A stretch of DNA of 64,000 nt from Actinernus sp. WN-2022 (lineage: Eukaryota; Cnidaria; Anthozoa; Actiniaria; Actinernidae). Of this stretch, positions 23,075 through 35,413 are shown piece after piece. The notes below the pieces were generated by a model that did no database searches, was not told the DNA's origin, and saw only the letters and a program-made list of their open reading frames with translations. The DNA lies in NCBI GenBank assembly GCA_030867875.1, contig JAOWCC010000345.1, forward strand, positions 62,001-126,000, given 5' to 3'. Every line of letters starts with the position of its first letter. The stretch's first letter is position 1. The position numbers and the translations under genes are program-made.

Positions 23075-24999
23075 GTTGATTACTAGTTAGGAAGAAAGTT
23101 AAACGTTTGCTAGTTAGGAATAAGATCAAAAATTTGCTAGTTTTTGTAATTTATTTTATATTAATTTATAAATTTGGTTTTAATTTTGGTAATTTTTTAT
23201 ATAAATTATCAATTTGGTTTTTATTTTTATTTAATTTTATCTTTATTAAATTTATTTTTAATGATTAACGACTAGGGGTACTAAATTCAACTTCCAATGA
23301 CTGAATAAGAGTATTAATAATTTATTAAAATGACTAAAAGCATTAATTTATTAAAATGACTAAAAGCATTAATTATTAAAATGACTAAAAGCATAGAACC
23401 AAAGAATTATCAAATGTGTATTTCTGAATAACAAGCCCCTTTATCAAGGGTTAGGAAGCTTGTTAGGACCTAGAACATAGTGGTGTTCTGAGACGGTCAC
23501 GTGTTTCTGCCTTGGGCCCAGGCCTAACCCGACACGTAAATACACACGGTTGATTCTATGCGCCATTTTGTTTTTGTTAAGCCTAAAGGATTTAGAGGTT
23601 TAGAGTTGAAATATTGATCGTTTAAACCGTTTGGAGATTTCAGAAACACGCGACCGTCTCAGAGCACCTCTGGGATTTAGGTCCTAACAGACTTCCTAAT
23701 CCCTGAAGAAGGAGTCCGTTAATCAGAAATACACGTTTGGCAATTTAATTCTAGTGCAGCCTTAATGTAATAGTATTTTTCATATATTTTTACTCTAAAT
23801 ATTTTACTCTAAATATTTTAGATAAATAAAATAAAATGCAAAGGGGGGGTAGAGTGAACATCATTTAACCAATAATGATTACAATTATATACTAGCTTAA
23901 GACATATTTTTATACTCAATATTCAAAAAGTTATTTCCATAGTATATTGTTCCCCTACATAATTTATTCACATATCATATTTTATCAAATCATATCCATG
24001 GCATAATCACATTAATCAATTTTCATACCACTATTTATATATTTCATAATAACCCACTCTTCAAATTATCACTCAACATTTTTAAAATAAGTATGAATTG
24101 GTGGTGCTTGCTTGCACAAGCACACTAACACTGTTGGCATAATCACATTAATCAGTTTCATACCATAATCACATTAATCAATTTCATACCACTATTTAAA
24201 TATATTTCATAATAACCCACTCTTCAAATTAATTAATTATCACTATAATCTACATGTAACACACTGTCACTAGTCTGACACATATAAATACAATACACAT
24301 AAGATAATAATACACAAAAGAAAGGAATAAGTATGAATTGGTGATGCTTGTCTTATACAAGTAAATATACACATACCAACATCATTTAACCAATAATGGT
24401 TATAGTTATATACTAGCTTAAGATATATATTTTTATACTCAACATTCAAAGTTCCCATCCCATATCATATCCATGGCATAATCAGTTTCATACCATAATC
24501 ACATTAATCAATTTCATACCACTATTTAAATATATTTCATAATAACCCACTCTTCAAATTAATTAATTATCACTATAATCTACATGTAACACACTGTCAC
24601 TAGTCTGACACATATAAATACAATACACATAAGATAATAATACACAAAAGAAAGGAATAAGTAATAATAATACACAAAAGAAAGGAATAAGTATGAATTG
24701 GTGATGCTTGTCTTATACAAGTAAATATACACATACCAATGTAATTAGTAATAGGGTTCGGTACCACCTAGCCTGGACAGTTTCAGATGTCTCGGTTGCC
24801 CTTCTGCGAGGAGGACATTGCATAACCTACAACTGATCCATAAAGGAAGGAACCTGGTAGCTCTATAGACCAACCATAATTAGCCATATTCAATACTTAT
24901 TTCGCCTCAACATCATATTAATCACATTATTAATACCCATGTCAGCTGACCAGCTGTCAACCAACCATATCATAACACCCATACATACATGTAACACCC

Positions 25000-25085
25000 A
25001 TATCACCCACACAACAACATAACATCCATAACCCACACAACAACATAACATCCATAACCCACACAACAACATAACATCCATAACC
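25000..25085. repeat. 26-bp tandem repeat in array unit 1
   Basis: Three copies of CCCACACAACAACATAACAT plus CCATAA. Two copies occur at the equivalent place in later units (about 28765 and 31410). Confidence 0.8.
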
Positions 25086-27913
25086 AAGCAACCATACCAA
25101 CCATGTGCTCATCATATCATATCAAACATGAATCCAATTAAACTGAGCCAAATATATATACTTATTCCACCTCAGCATCATATTACTCTCAGCATCATAC
25201 TAATCACATTACTAATACCATCCACAGTCATTAAACAGTCATAAAACATTAATTAAAATATATTACACACATAACATCCAGTCATATAGTCATAATCATG
25301 GAACACTTAATACTTTTTGTCAGTTTTAAACCCCAATAAAATCTCAGCTTAAAGCTAGTACACAAGCACTAAGCACAGGAACATTAAACAATGAACAACA
25401 ATACTGAGGCTAATGTCTCCTTGTAAACATTTTATTTAATTAAAAACCTATCAACCTATATAACATTTAATTTAAGCCTATCGACCTGTACAACTTTTAA
25501 ATCATCTGCTCGCTCTACTTGAATTCAAATCATTTTTGCTCGCTCTATTCAAAACGATCATTTCCTATGACATCAGCTCTTTCGTAAAAAATTACGTATT
25601 ATCCTCACGTTTGTAAATTGTCATCGTAATCAGCCGTTTTCTTTTGATCATCAACAGCTCATGCTTACGGTAAGCCAAAATTCCTAATTTTCTGACTCTT
25701 AACTTATTGCTCTCAATGTTATCTCTTATTAAGTCACATAACTAACTATATATAAAACGTTTAGACCTATTTTACATCCAAGGGTAAAGCACAAGACTGA
25801 TCAAAGACTGATCAAAGGGGTGAAAACTACAAGAGCCAAGAGTTAAACATAACCAGTCTACTAACGAATAACACGAAAAAGTAAGTAAAACATATTTTAG
25901 CATACCTAACATATTTTAGCATACCTAACTTTATGTCCCTTGTCAACTTAATCTCCCTTGTCCACTTAACATAAACGAGCCAAATAATCCTACCGGTTCA
26001 TTCAATAAAATTTGACGACCTAACTTACACTAGTCTAATTTATAAACAAAATGGCTGACATATAGAATTGGCCGTGTGTATTTACGTGTTGGGTTAGGCC
26101 TGGGCCCGAGGCAGAAACACGCGACCGTCTCAGAGCACCTCTGGGATTTAGGTCCTAACAGACTTCCTAATCCCTGAAGAAGGAGTCCGTTAATCAGAAA
26201 TACACGTTTGGCAATTTAATTCTAGTGCAGCCTTAATGTAATAGTATTTTTCATATATTTTTACTCTAAATATTTTACTCTAAATATTTTAGATAAATAA
26301 AATAAAATGCAAAGGGGGGTAGAGTGAACATCATTTAACCAATAATGATTACAATTATATACTAGCTTAAGACATATTTTTATACTCAATATTCAAAAAG
26401 TTATTTCCATAGTATATTGTTCCCCTACATAATTTATTCACATATCATATTTTATCAAATCATATCCATGGCATAATCACATTAATCAATTTTCATACCA
26501 CTATTTATATATTTCATAATAACCCACTCTTCAAATTATCACTCAACATTTTTAAAATAAGTATGAATTGGTGGTGCTTGCTTGCACAAGCACACTAACA
26601 CTGTTGGCATAATCACATTAATCAGTTTCATACCATAATCACATTAATCAATTTCATACCACTATTTAAATATATTTCATAATAACCCACTCTTCAAATT
26701 AATTAATTATCACTATAATCTACATGTAACACACTGTCACTAGTCTGACACATATAAATACAATACACATAAGATAATAATACACAAAAGAAAGGAATAA
26801 GTATGAATTGGTGATGCTTGTCTTATACAAGTAAATATACACATACCAACATCATTTAACCAATAATGGTTATAGTTATATACTAGCTTAAGATATATAT
26901 TTTTATACTCAACATTCAAAGTTCCCATCCCATATCATATCCATGGCATAATCAGTTTCATACCATAATCACATTAATCAATTTCATACCACTATTTAAA
27001 TATATTTCATAATAACCCACTCTTCAAATTAATTAATTATCACTATAATCTACATGTAACACACTGTCACTAGTCTGACACATATAAATACAATACACAT
27101 AAGATAATAATACACAAAAGAAAGGAATAAGTAATAATAATACACAAAAGAAAGGAATAAGTATGAATTGGTGATGCTTGTCTTATACAAGTAAATATAC
27201 ACATACCAAATCATTTTTGCTCGCTCTATTCTAAACGATCATTTCCTATGACATCAGCTCTTTCGTAAAAAATAACGTATTATCCTCACGTTTGTAAATT
27301 GTCATCGTAATCAGCCGTTTTCTTTTGATCAACAGCTCATGTTTATACGGTAAGCCAAAATTCCTAATTTTCTGACTCTTAACTTATTGCTCTCAATGTT
27401 ATCTCTTATTAAGTCACACAACTAACTATATATAAAACGTTTAGACCTATATTACACTAATTTACATCCAAGGGTAAAGCACAAGACTGATCAAAGGGGT
27501 GAAAACTACAAGAGCCAAGAGTTAAACATAACCAGTCTACTAACGAAAAACACGAAAAAGTAAGTAAAACATATTTTAGCATACTTAACTTTATGTCCCT
27601 TGTCAACTTAATCTCCCTTGTCCACTTAACATAAACAAGCCAAATAATCCTACCGGTTCATTCAATAAAATTTGACGACCTAACTTGCACTAGTCTAGTT
27701 TATAAACAAATTAAAATGGCTGACATATAGAATTGGCCGTGTGTATTTACGTGTTGGGTTAGGCCTGGGCCCGAGGCAGAAACACGTGACCGTCTCAGAG
27801 CACCTCTGTGATTTAGGTCCTAACAGACTTCCTAAACCCTGAAGAAGGGGTCTGTTAATCAGAAATACACGTTTGGCAATCCAATTCTAGTGTAGCCTTA
27901 GTGTAAAAGTATT

Positions 27914-28053
27914 GCTGGGTTGCATGTGACGTCATGGCCGCCATGTTGGATGACAATAACAAAAGATTCCTCGTTAACTTCTCTTGTTAGTTCATCCAAC
28001 ATGGCGGCCACGTCTTTGTTATTTGAATCTCTGGGGATTGGGTTGCAACCCAC
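27914..28053. repeat. MITE-like insertion carried by array units 3-5
   Basis: Begins GCTGGGTTGCATGTGACG and ends GGGTTGCAACCCACC. It contains the inverted pair TGGCCGCCATGTTGGATGA / TCATCCAACATGGCGGCCA. It is absent from units 1 and 2 and recurs at 30007-30146 and 32652-32792, so it entered before those units were copied. Confidence 0.75.
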
Positions 28054-30006
28054 CAATTATTTTTTTTCACATAATTTTTACTCTAAATATTTTAGATAAA
28101 TAAATTAGAAATAAATAAATTGTTGTAAATAAAATGAAAATAAGGGGGGTAGGGGGAACATCATTTAACTAATAATGGTTATAGTTATATACTAGCTTAA
28201 GATATATATATTTTTATACTCAACATTCAAAGTTCCCATCCCATATCATATCCATGGCATAATCACATTAATCAGTTTCATACCATAATCACATTAATCA
28301 ATTTCATATCAATTTCATACCACTATTTAAATATATTTCATAATAACCCACTCTTCAAATTAATTAATTATCACTATAATCTACATGTAACACACACTAG
28401 TCTGACACATATAAACACATATAAATACAATACACATAAGATAATAATACACAAAAGAAAGGAATAAGTATTAATTGGTGATGCTTGTCTTATACAAGTA
28501 AATATACACATACCATTGTAATTAGTAATAGGGTTCGGTACCACCTAGCCTGGACAGTTTCAGATGTCTCGGTTGCCCTTCTGCGAGGAGGACATTGCAT
28601 AACCTACAACTGATCCATAAAGGAAGGAACCAGGTAGCTCTATAGACCAACCATAATTAGCCATATTCAATACTTATTTCGCCTCAACATCATATTAATC
28701 ACATTATTAATACCCATGTCAACCAACCATATCATAACACCCATACATACATGTAACACCCATATCACCCACACAACAACATAACATCCATAACCCACAC
28801 AACAACATAACATCCATAACCAAGCAACCATACCAAACATGTGCTCATCATATCATATCAAACATGAATCCAATTAAACTGAGCCATATATATATACTTA
28901 TTCCACCTCAGCATCATATTACTCTCAGCATCATACTAATCACATTACTAATACCATCCACAGTCATTAAACAGTCATAAATCATTAAACAGTCATAAAA
29001 CATTAATTAAAATATATTACACACATAACATCCAGTCATAGTCATAATCATGGAACACTTAGTACTTTTTGTCAGTTTTAAACCCCAACTACACAATCTT
29101 ATTGATAACAATAAAATCTCAGCTTAAAGCTAGTACACAAGCACTAAACACAGGAACATTAAACAATGAACAACAATACTGAGGCTAATGTCTCCTTGTA
29201 AACATTTTATTTAATTAAAACCTATCAACCTATACAACATTTAATTTAAGCCTATCGACCTGTACAACTTTTAAATCATCTGCTCGCTCTACTTGAATTC
29301 AAATCATTTTTGCTCGCTCTATTCTAAACGATCATTTCCTATGACATCAGCTCTTTCGTAAAAAATAACGTATTATCCTCACGTTTGTAAATTGTCATCG
29401 TAATCAGCCGTTTTCTTTTGATCAACAGCTCATGTTTATACGGTAAGCCAAAATTCCTAATTTTCTGACTCTTAACTTATTGCTCTCAATGTTATCTCTT
29501 ATTAAGTCACACAACTAACTATATATAAAACGTTTAGACCTATATTACACTAATTTACATCCAAGGGTAAAGCACAAGACTGATCAAAGGGGTGAAAACT
29601 ACAAGAGCCAAGAGTTAAACATAACCAGTCTACTAACGAAAAACACGAAAAAGTAAGTAAAACATATTTTAGCATACTTAACTTTATGTCCCTTGTCAAC
29701 TTAATCTCCCTTGTCCACTTAACATAAACAAGCCAAATAATCCTACCGGTTCATTCAATAAAATTTGACGACCTAACTTGCACTAGTCTAGTTTATAAAC
29801 AAATTAAAATGGCTGACATATAGAATTGGCCGTGTGTATTTACGTGTTGGGTTAGGCCTGGGCCCGAGGCAGAAACACGTGACCGTCTCAGAGCACCTCT
29901 GTGATTTAGGTCCTAACAGACTTCCTAATCCCTGAAGAAGGGGTCTGTTAATCAGAAATACACGTTTGGCAATCCAATTCTAGTGTAGCCTTAGTGTAAA
30001 AGTATT

Positions 30007-30146
30007 GCTGGGTTGCATGTGACGTCATGGCCGCCATGTTGGATGACAATAACAAAAGATTCCTCGTTAACTTCTCTTGTTAGTTCATCCAACATGGCGG
30101 CCACGTCTTTGTTATTTGAATCTCTGGGGATTGGGTTGCAACCCAC
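30007..30146. repeat. Same MITE-like insertion, unit 4
   Basis: Copy of 27914-28053. The 60-codon frame across it is not a gene. Confidence 0.75.
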
Positions 30147-30605
30147 CAATTATTTTTTTCACATAATTTTTACTCTAAATATTTTAGATAAATAAATTAG
30201 AAATAAATAAATTGTTGTAAATAAAATGAAAATAAGGGGGGTAGGGGGAACATCATTTAACTAATAATGGTTATAGTTATATACTAGCTTAAGATATATA
30301 TATTTTTATACTCAACATTCAAAGTTCCCATCCCATATCATATCCATGGCATAATCACATTAATCAGTTTCATACCATAATCACATTAATCAATTTCATA
30401 TCAATTTCATACCACTATTTAAATATATTTCATAATAACCCACTCTTCAAATTAATTAATTATCACTATAATCTACATGTAACACACACTAGTCTGACAC
30501 ATATAAACACATATAAATACAATACACATAAGATAATAATACACAAAAGAAAGGAATAAGTATTAATTGGTGATGCTTGTCTTATACAAGTAAATATACA
30601 CATAC

Positions 30606-30700
30606 CAAAAGATTCCTCGTTAACTTCTCTTGTTAGTTCATCCAACATGGCGGCCACGTCTTTGTTATTTGAATCTCTGGGGATTGGGTTGCAACCCACC
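30606..30700. repeat. Truncated copy of the MITE-like insertion at a unit junction
   Basis: Starts inside the element (AAGATTCCTCGTTAAC) directly after the unit terminus ACACATACC, marking a junction with a truncated copy. Confidence 0.75.
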
Positions 30701-32651
30701 AATTATTTTTTTCACATAATTTTTACTCTAAATATTTTAGATAAATAAATTAGAAATAAATAAATTGTTGTAAATAAAATGAAAATAAGGGGGGTAGGGG
30801 GAACATCATTTAACTAATAATGGTTATAGTTATATACTAGCTTAAGATATATATATTTTTATACTCAACATTCAAAGTTCCCATCCCATATCATATCCAT
30901 GGCATAATCACATTAATCAGTTTCATACCATAATCACATTAATCAATTTCATATCAATTTCATACCACTATTTAAATATATTTCATAATAACCCACTCTT
31001 CAAATTAATTAATTATCACTATAATCTACATGTAACACACACTAGTCTGACACATATAAACACATATAAATACAATACACATAAGATAATAATACACAAA
31101 AGAAAGGAATAAGTATTAATTGGTGATGCTTGTCTTATACAAGTAAATATACACATACCATTGTAATTAGTAATAGGGTTCGGTACCACCTAGCCTGGAC
31201 AGTTTCAGATGTCTCGGTTGCCCTTCTGCGAGGAGGACATTGCATAACCTACAACTGATCCATAAAGGAAGGAACCAGGTAGCTCTATAGACCAACCATA
31301 ATTAGCCATATTCAATACTTATTTCGCCTCAACATCATATTAATCACATTATTAATACCCATGTCAACCAACCATATCATAACACCCATACATACATGTA
31401 ACACCCATATCACCCACACAACAACATAACATCCATAACCCACACAACAACATAACATCCATAACCAAGCAACCATACCAAACATGTGCTCATCATATCA
31501 TATCAAACATGAATCCAATTAAACTGAGCCATATATATATACTTATTCCACCTCAGCATCATATTACTCTCAGCATCATACTAATCACATTACTAATACC
31601 ATCCACAGTCATTAAACAGTCATAAATCATTAAACAGTCATAAAACATTAATTAAAATATATTACACACATAACATCCAGTCATAGTCATAATCATGGAA
31701 CACTTAGTACTTTTTGTCAGTTTTAAACCCCAACTACACAATCTTATTGATAACAATAAAATCTCAGCTTAAAGCTAGTACACAAGCACTAAACACAGGA
31801 ACATTAAACAATGAACAACAATACTGAGGCTAATGTCTCCTTGTAAACATTTTATTTAATTAAAACCTATCAACCTATACAACATTTAATTTAAGCCTAT
31901 CGACCTGTACAACTTTTAAATCATCTGCTCGCTCTACTTGAATTCAAATCATTTTTGCTCGCTCTATTCTAAACGATCATTTCCTATGACATCAGCTCTT
32001 TCGTAAAAAATAACGTATTATCCTCACGTTTGTAAATTGTCATCGTAATCAGCCGTTTTCTTTTGATCAGCAGCTCATGTTTATACGGTAAGCCAAAATT
32101 CCTAATTTTCTGACTCTTAACTTATTGCTCTCAATGTTATCTCTTATTAAGTCACACAACTAACTATATATAAAACGTTTAGACCTATATTACACTAATT
32201 TACATCCAAGGGTAAAGCACAAGACTGATCAAAGGGGTGAAAACTACAAGAGCCAAGAGTTAAACATAACCAGTCTACTAACGAAAAACACGAAAAAGTA
32301 AGTAAAACATATTTTAGCATACTTAACTTTATGTCCCTTGTCAACTTAATCTCCCTTGTCCACTTAACATAAACAAGCCAAATAATCCTACCGGTTCATT
32401 CAATAAAATTTGACGACCTAACTTGCACTAGTCTAGTTTATAAACAAATTAAAATGGCTGACATATAGAATTGGCCGTGTGTATTTACGTGTTGGGTTAG
32501 GCCTGGGCCCGAGGCAGAAACACGTGACCGTCTCAGAGCACCTCTGTGATTTAGGTCCTAACAGACTTCCTAATCCCTGAAGAAGGGGTCTGTTAATCAG
32601 AAATACACGTTTGGCAATCCAATTCTAGTGTAGCCTTAGTGTAAAAGTATT

Positions 32652-32792
32652 GCTGGGTTGCATGTGACGTCATGGCCGCCATGTTGGATGACAATAACAA
32701 AAGATTCCTCGTTAACTTCTCTTGTTAGTTCATCCAACATGGCGGCCACGTCTTTGTTATTTGAATCTCTGGGGATTGGGTTGCAACCCACC
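32652..32792. repeat. Same MITE-like insertion, unit 5
   Basis: Copy of 27914-28053 in the last, shortest unit. Confidence 0.75.
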
Positions 32793-33247
32793 AATTATTT
32801 TTTTCACATAATTTTTACTCTAAATATTTTAGATAAATAAATTAGAAATAAATAAATTGTTGTAAATAAAATGAAAATAAGGGGGGTAGGGGGAACATCA
32901 TTTAACTAATAATGGTTATAGTTATATACTAGCTTAAGATATATATATTTTTATACTCAACATTCAAAGTTCCCATCCCATATCATATCCATGGCATAAT
33001 CACATTAATCAGTTTCATACCATAATCACATTAATCAATTTCATATCAATTTCATACCACTATTTAAATATATTTCATAATAACCCACTCTTCAAATTAA
33101 TTAATTATCACTATAATCTACATGTAACACACACTAGTCTGACACATATAAACACATATAAATACAATACACATAAGATAATAATACACAAAAGAAAGGA
33201 ATAAGTATTAATTGGTGATGCTTGTCTTATACAAGTAAATATACACA

Positions 33248-33262
33248 TAACCCTAACCCTAG
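33248..33262. repeat. Two telomere-type repeats at the composite boundary
   Basis: TAACCCTAACCCTAG joins the element terminus (ATATACACA) to the right flanking duplication. TTAGGG is the usual animal telomere unit. Confidence 0.75.
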
Positions 33263-33607
33263 TGTCGATGACAGTTTAATTTCAAAGAAGAAACACTATT
33301 TAGGAGTACAAAAAAATGGCACCACAGTAAGCGAACAATTAATATTATAGAACAGGGAAAACCAAGTCAGCTAGCGCTGTTTATGTCGCATTCTTCTTTT
33401 TTTCGAATACCACGAAGAGCTATCTACTTTTACTTTACGAACGAAAAGTGCGCAGAAAATCACAGGATAGCAAGACTAAAATATACTGATGCTCAGTGAA
33501 TGACAGCAGCTGTCAATTATTTTTCACGCCTTTCTTAGCGGGAAATCAGAAAGTCTCCTTTTCAAGGCTTTGAGAATTTATTAGTTCGATTTTTTTTGCG
33601 ATGCTAG
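33259..33607. repeat. Right copy of the direct duplication flanking the composite
   Basis: Starts CTAGTGTCGATG and ends GCGATGCTAG; same orientation as 13417-13763. The stretch to the next element (33608-33796) holds no gene. Confidence 0.85.
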
Positions 33608-33796
33608 ATTAGGCCTTTTAGATTCGAAATTTGCGAAAAGAAACGCATCTTAAAACGTTTCCATTTTTAATCTTTATCGATACCTTACACAGTCAAGCCG
33701 CAAAACAGTCAGTGATACTGGGGACAATTTCGAAATATCATGCCGCCGTACTCATACACGTACAAATCATATTAAATAGAATCGTACTGAAATCTA

Positions 33797-34140
33797 CGGT
33801 GGCCCAGAAGGGACAAGGCAACAAACAAAACAATTCTGCAAACAAGAAGCAATTGCACTGCCTCAAATATATCGCACTGCAAACAAAATATATCGCACTG
33901 CAAACAAAATATATCGCACTGCAAACTAAAAATGTATCGCACTGCAAACTAAAAATGTATCGCACTGCAAACTAAAATATATCGCACTGCAAACTAAAAA
34001 TGTACCGCACTGCAAACTAAAAAATATTGCACTGCAAACTAAAAATGTATCGCACTGCAAACTAAAAAAAAATGGAATGCAAGCTAAAAAATTATTGCAC
34101 TGCAAATAGAGCATAAAACCCTTGCGCACGCATGGTGCTT
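33797..34140 (+). repeat. Left terminal inverted repeat with ~22-bp array
   Basis: About eleven tandem units of CGCACTGCAAACTAAAAATG-like sequence at 33860-34110, inside the 60-bp terminus. They are likely transposase-binding sites (inference). Confidence 0.8.
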
Positions 34141-34192
34141 GTCAGCGGTTGTGAACAGCGGGTTCGAAGGTTTCCCGCCAAAACAATCCAAA

Positions 34193-35413
34193 ATGGCGTC
34201 CGGAAGTAGCGAACATGATTTTCATGAAGCTTTACCAAATGGTTCAGAAAGGGACTTAATCGAGCATTATTTCCATAAAGGATTTAGGTACAAGGAAATC
34301 ATACTGATGCTGGAAAAACATCATGAAATAAGCATGAATATAAGAACACTTAAACGAAGGTTAAATGATTACGGGCTCAAGCGTCGTGATGTGCCAGACG
34401 AAAATGTTCTGCAGTGCGTCAAGGAAATAATAGTTCGTGAAATAGCAAATGGACCGGATAGCCTGAATGGTTATCGTACTATGTGGCACATTTTGCGTAT
34501 TAGATATCATATCCATGTTCCTAGACGTATAGTGGAGTCTATTTTACGCGAGGTTGATTCTCGTGGTGTGGAAGAAAGGAAACGCCGTTCTTTCCATCGT
34601 CGTAGTTACGTTTCACCCGGGCCCAATTTTTGCTGGCACATAGATGGCTATGATAAACTTAAATCATTTGGATTTCCAATCCACGGATGTGTTGATGGTT
34701 TCAGCAGGAGAATTTTGTGGCTTGAAGTACAACGGTCAAACAAAAATCCTCAGGTAATTGTTCAGTACTTTTTCAATTATGTTAAAGCTGCACGAGGATG
34801 TCCAGTACGTGTGTACACCGACCTTGGAACTGAAAATGGACTTGTTGCTGCTATGCAGTGTTATTTCCGTGCTGATGGATTGGATGAATATGCAGGCATT
34901 AATGCTCACAAATATGTCCCAAGTACAAGTAACCAAAGAATCGAATGTTTCTGGTCTTCCTTTAGGAAGCAACGCGCAAGTTGGTGGATGGACTTTTTCA
35001 ATGACCTTCACGAATCTGACATTCTTGACCTCACTAGTGAGATTCATAAAGAGGCGTTGTGGTTTTGTTTTGCTGATTTGATCCAAAGCGACCTGGACAA
35101 AACAAAAGATTACTGGAATATACATCGAATCAGAAAGTCAAAGCATGCCACTGTCTCTGGTGTACCTGATGTGATGTATTTTTTGCCAGAGGATTATGGA
35201 CACGCAGATTGCTTGATTCCTGTCTCTTCACAAAAACTATCAGAAATGAAAGGCAAGTTACAAGCAGCTGAGTCAGTCCAAGAAAACCAAGTGTGGGAAG
35301 AGTATTTCCTGTATGTCATGGAGAAAAATGGGCTTTCTCAACCAGCTACTATCCAAGAAGCAGGCAAACTTTTCCAGAAGTTAGTCAAATTTGCCAAACC
35401 TAGTGTGCCATAA
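34193..35413 (+). CDS. Integrase-like DDE transposase (left copy)
   Basis: The frame gives 406 residues from the ATG at 34193 (context CAAAATGG). The frame is open further upstream without an ATG. Residues 22-64 form a helix-turn-helix-like segment (LIEHYFHKGFRYKEIILML...LKRRLNDYGLKRR). The catalytic core follows the rve/integrase pattern: D151 in CWHIDGYDK, D210 in VYTDLGTENG and E251 in SNQRIECFW, giving D-58-D-40-E. The core also contains CVDGFSRRILWLEV, typical of integrase folds. The role would be cutting and joining of element ends in the nucleus. It converges on the HECT gene, with 880 bp between stops. The same frame is intact in the other copy. It resembles Ginger/IS3EU-type eukaryotic integrase-like transposases, but the superfamily is unresolved. 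Confidence 0.85.
   Translation: MASGSSEHDFHEALPNGSERDLIEHYFHKGFRYKEIILMLEKHHEISMNIRTLKRRLNDYGLKRRDVPDENVLQCVKEIIVREIANGPDSLNGYRTMWHILRIRYHIHVPRRIVESILREVDSRGVEERKRRSFHRRSYVSPGPNFCWHIDGYDKLKSFGFPIHGCVDGFSRRILWLEVQRSNKNPQVIVQYFFNYVKAARGCPVRVYTDLGTENGLVAAMQCYFRADGLDEYAGINAHKYVPSTSNQRIECFWSSFRKQRASWWMDFFNDLHESDILDLTSEIHKEALWFCFADLIQSDLDKTKDYWNIHRIRKSKHATVSGVPDVMYFLPEDYGHADCLIPVSSQKLSEMKGKLQAAESVQENQVWEEYFLYVMEKNGLSQPATIQEAGKLFQKLVKFAKPSVP

Larger units (their letters stand above)
13764..23642 (+). mobile_element. Penelope-like retroelement with long direct terminal repeats
   Basis: A 9.9 kb unit: repeat (13764-16618), RT region (17175-19892), non-coding tail (19893-20801), repeat (20802-23642). 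The two repeats keep a constant offset of 7,033 bp over most of their length and look identical apart from a T-rich length change and a 9-bp gap near the end. PLEs typically carry such pseudo-LTRs. No GIY-YIG endonuclease is visible after the RT, which would suit the endonuclease-lacking, telomere-associated PLE groups. The second repeat runs directly into inverted, related sequence at 23641. Confidence 0.7.
20802..23642 (+). repeat. Downstream pseudo-LTR
   Basis: Second copy of 13764-16618 at an offset of 7,033 bp. Begins TAGTGTGCTTGTGC and ends at GAGATTTCA, where it meets the inverted array. It is 9 bp shorter than the first copy near its end. Confidence 0.85.
23643..33248 (-). mobile_element. 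Opposite-strand tandem array of partial Penelope-like units
   Basis: Five head-to-tail units begin (plus-strand view) at CAGAAACACG(C/T)GACCGTCTC: 23641, 26112, 27777, 29870 and 32515. Unit lengths are about 2,471, 1,665, 2,093, 2,645 and 734 bp. They carry inverse copies of the pseudo-LTR landmarks (GGGCCCAGGCCTAACCC, the GC-rich tail segment, and the terminal hairpin followed by CACCAATT). No RT gene is present. The terminus ATATACACATACC is joined to at least four different positions of the neighbouring unit (near 24375, 24735, 27205 and 30605), as in arrays made of differently truncated copies. Frames called here (for example 24270-24458) are not believable genes. Confidence 0.7.

Noticed and set aside
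24270..24458. Small minus-strand frame repeated at 26740 (and a relative at 30466)
   Set aside because: AT-rich array sequence with low-complexity hydrophobic translation. The repetition follows from unit duplication.
33631..34129. Frames with repeated SLQCDTFLVCSA / KYIALQTK words
   Set aside because: They are translations of the 22-bp transposon-end repeats. The same artefact occurs at 39024-39410, 53061-53492 and 58326-58702.
34736..35125. 129-codon minus-strand frame (and copy at 57330)
   Set aside because: Antisense shadow of the transposase core.
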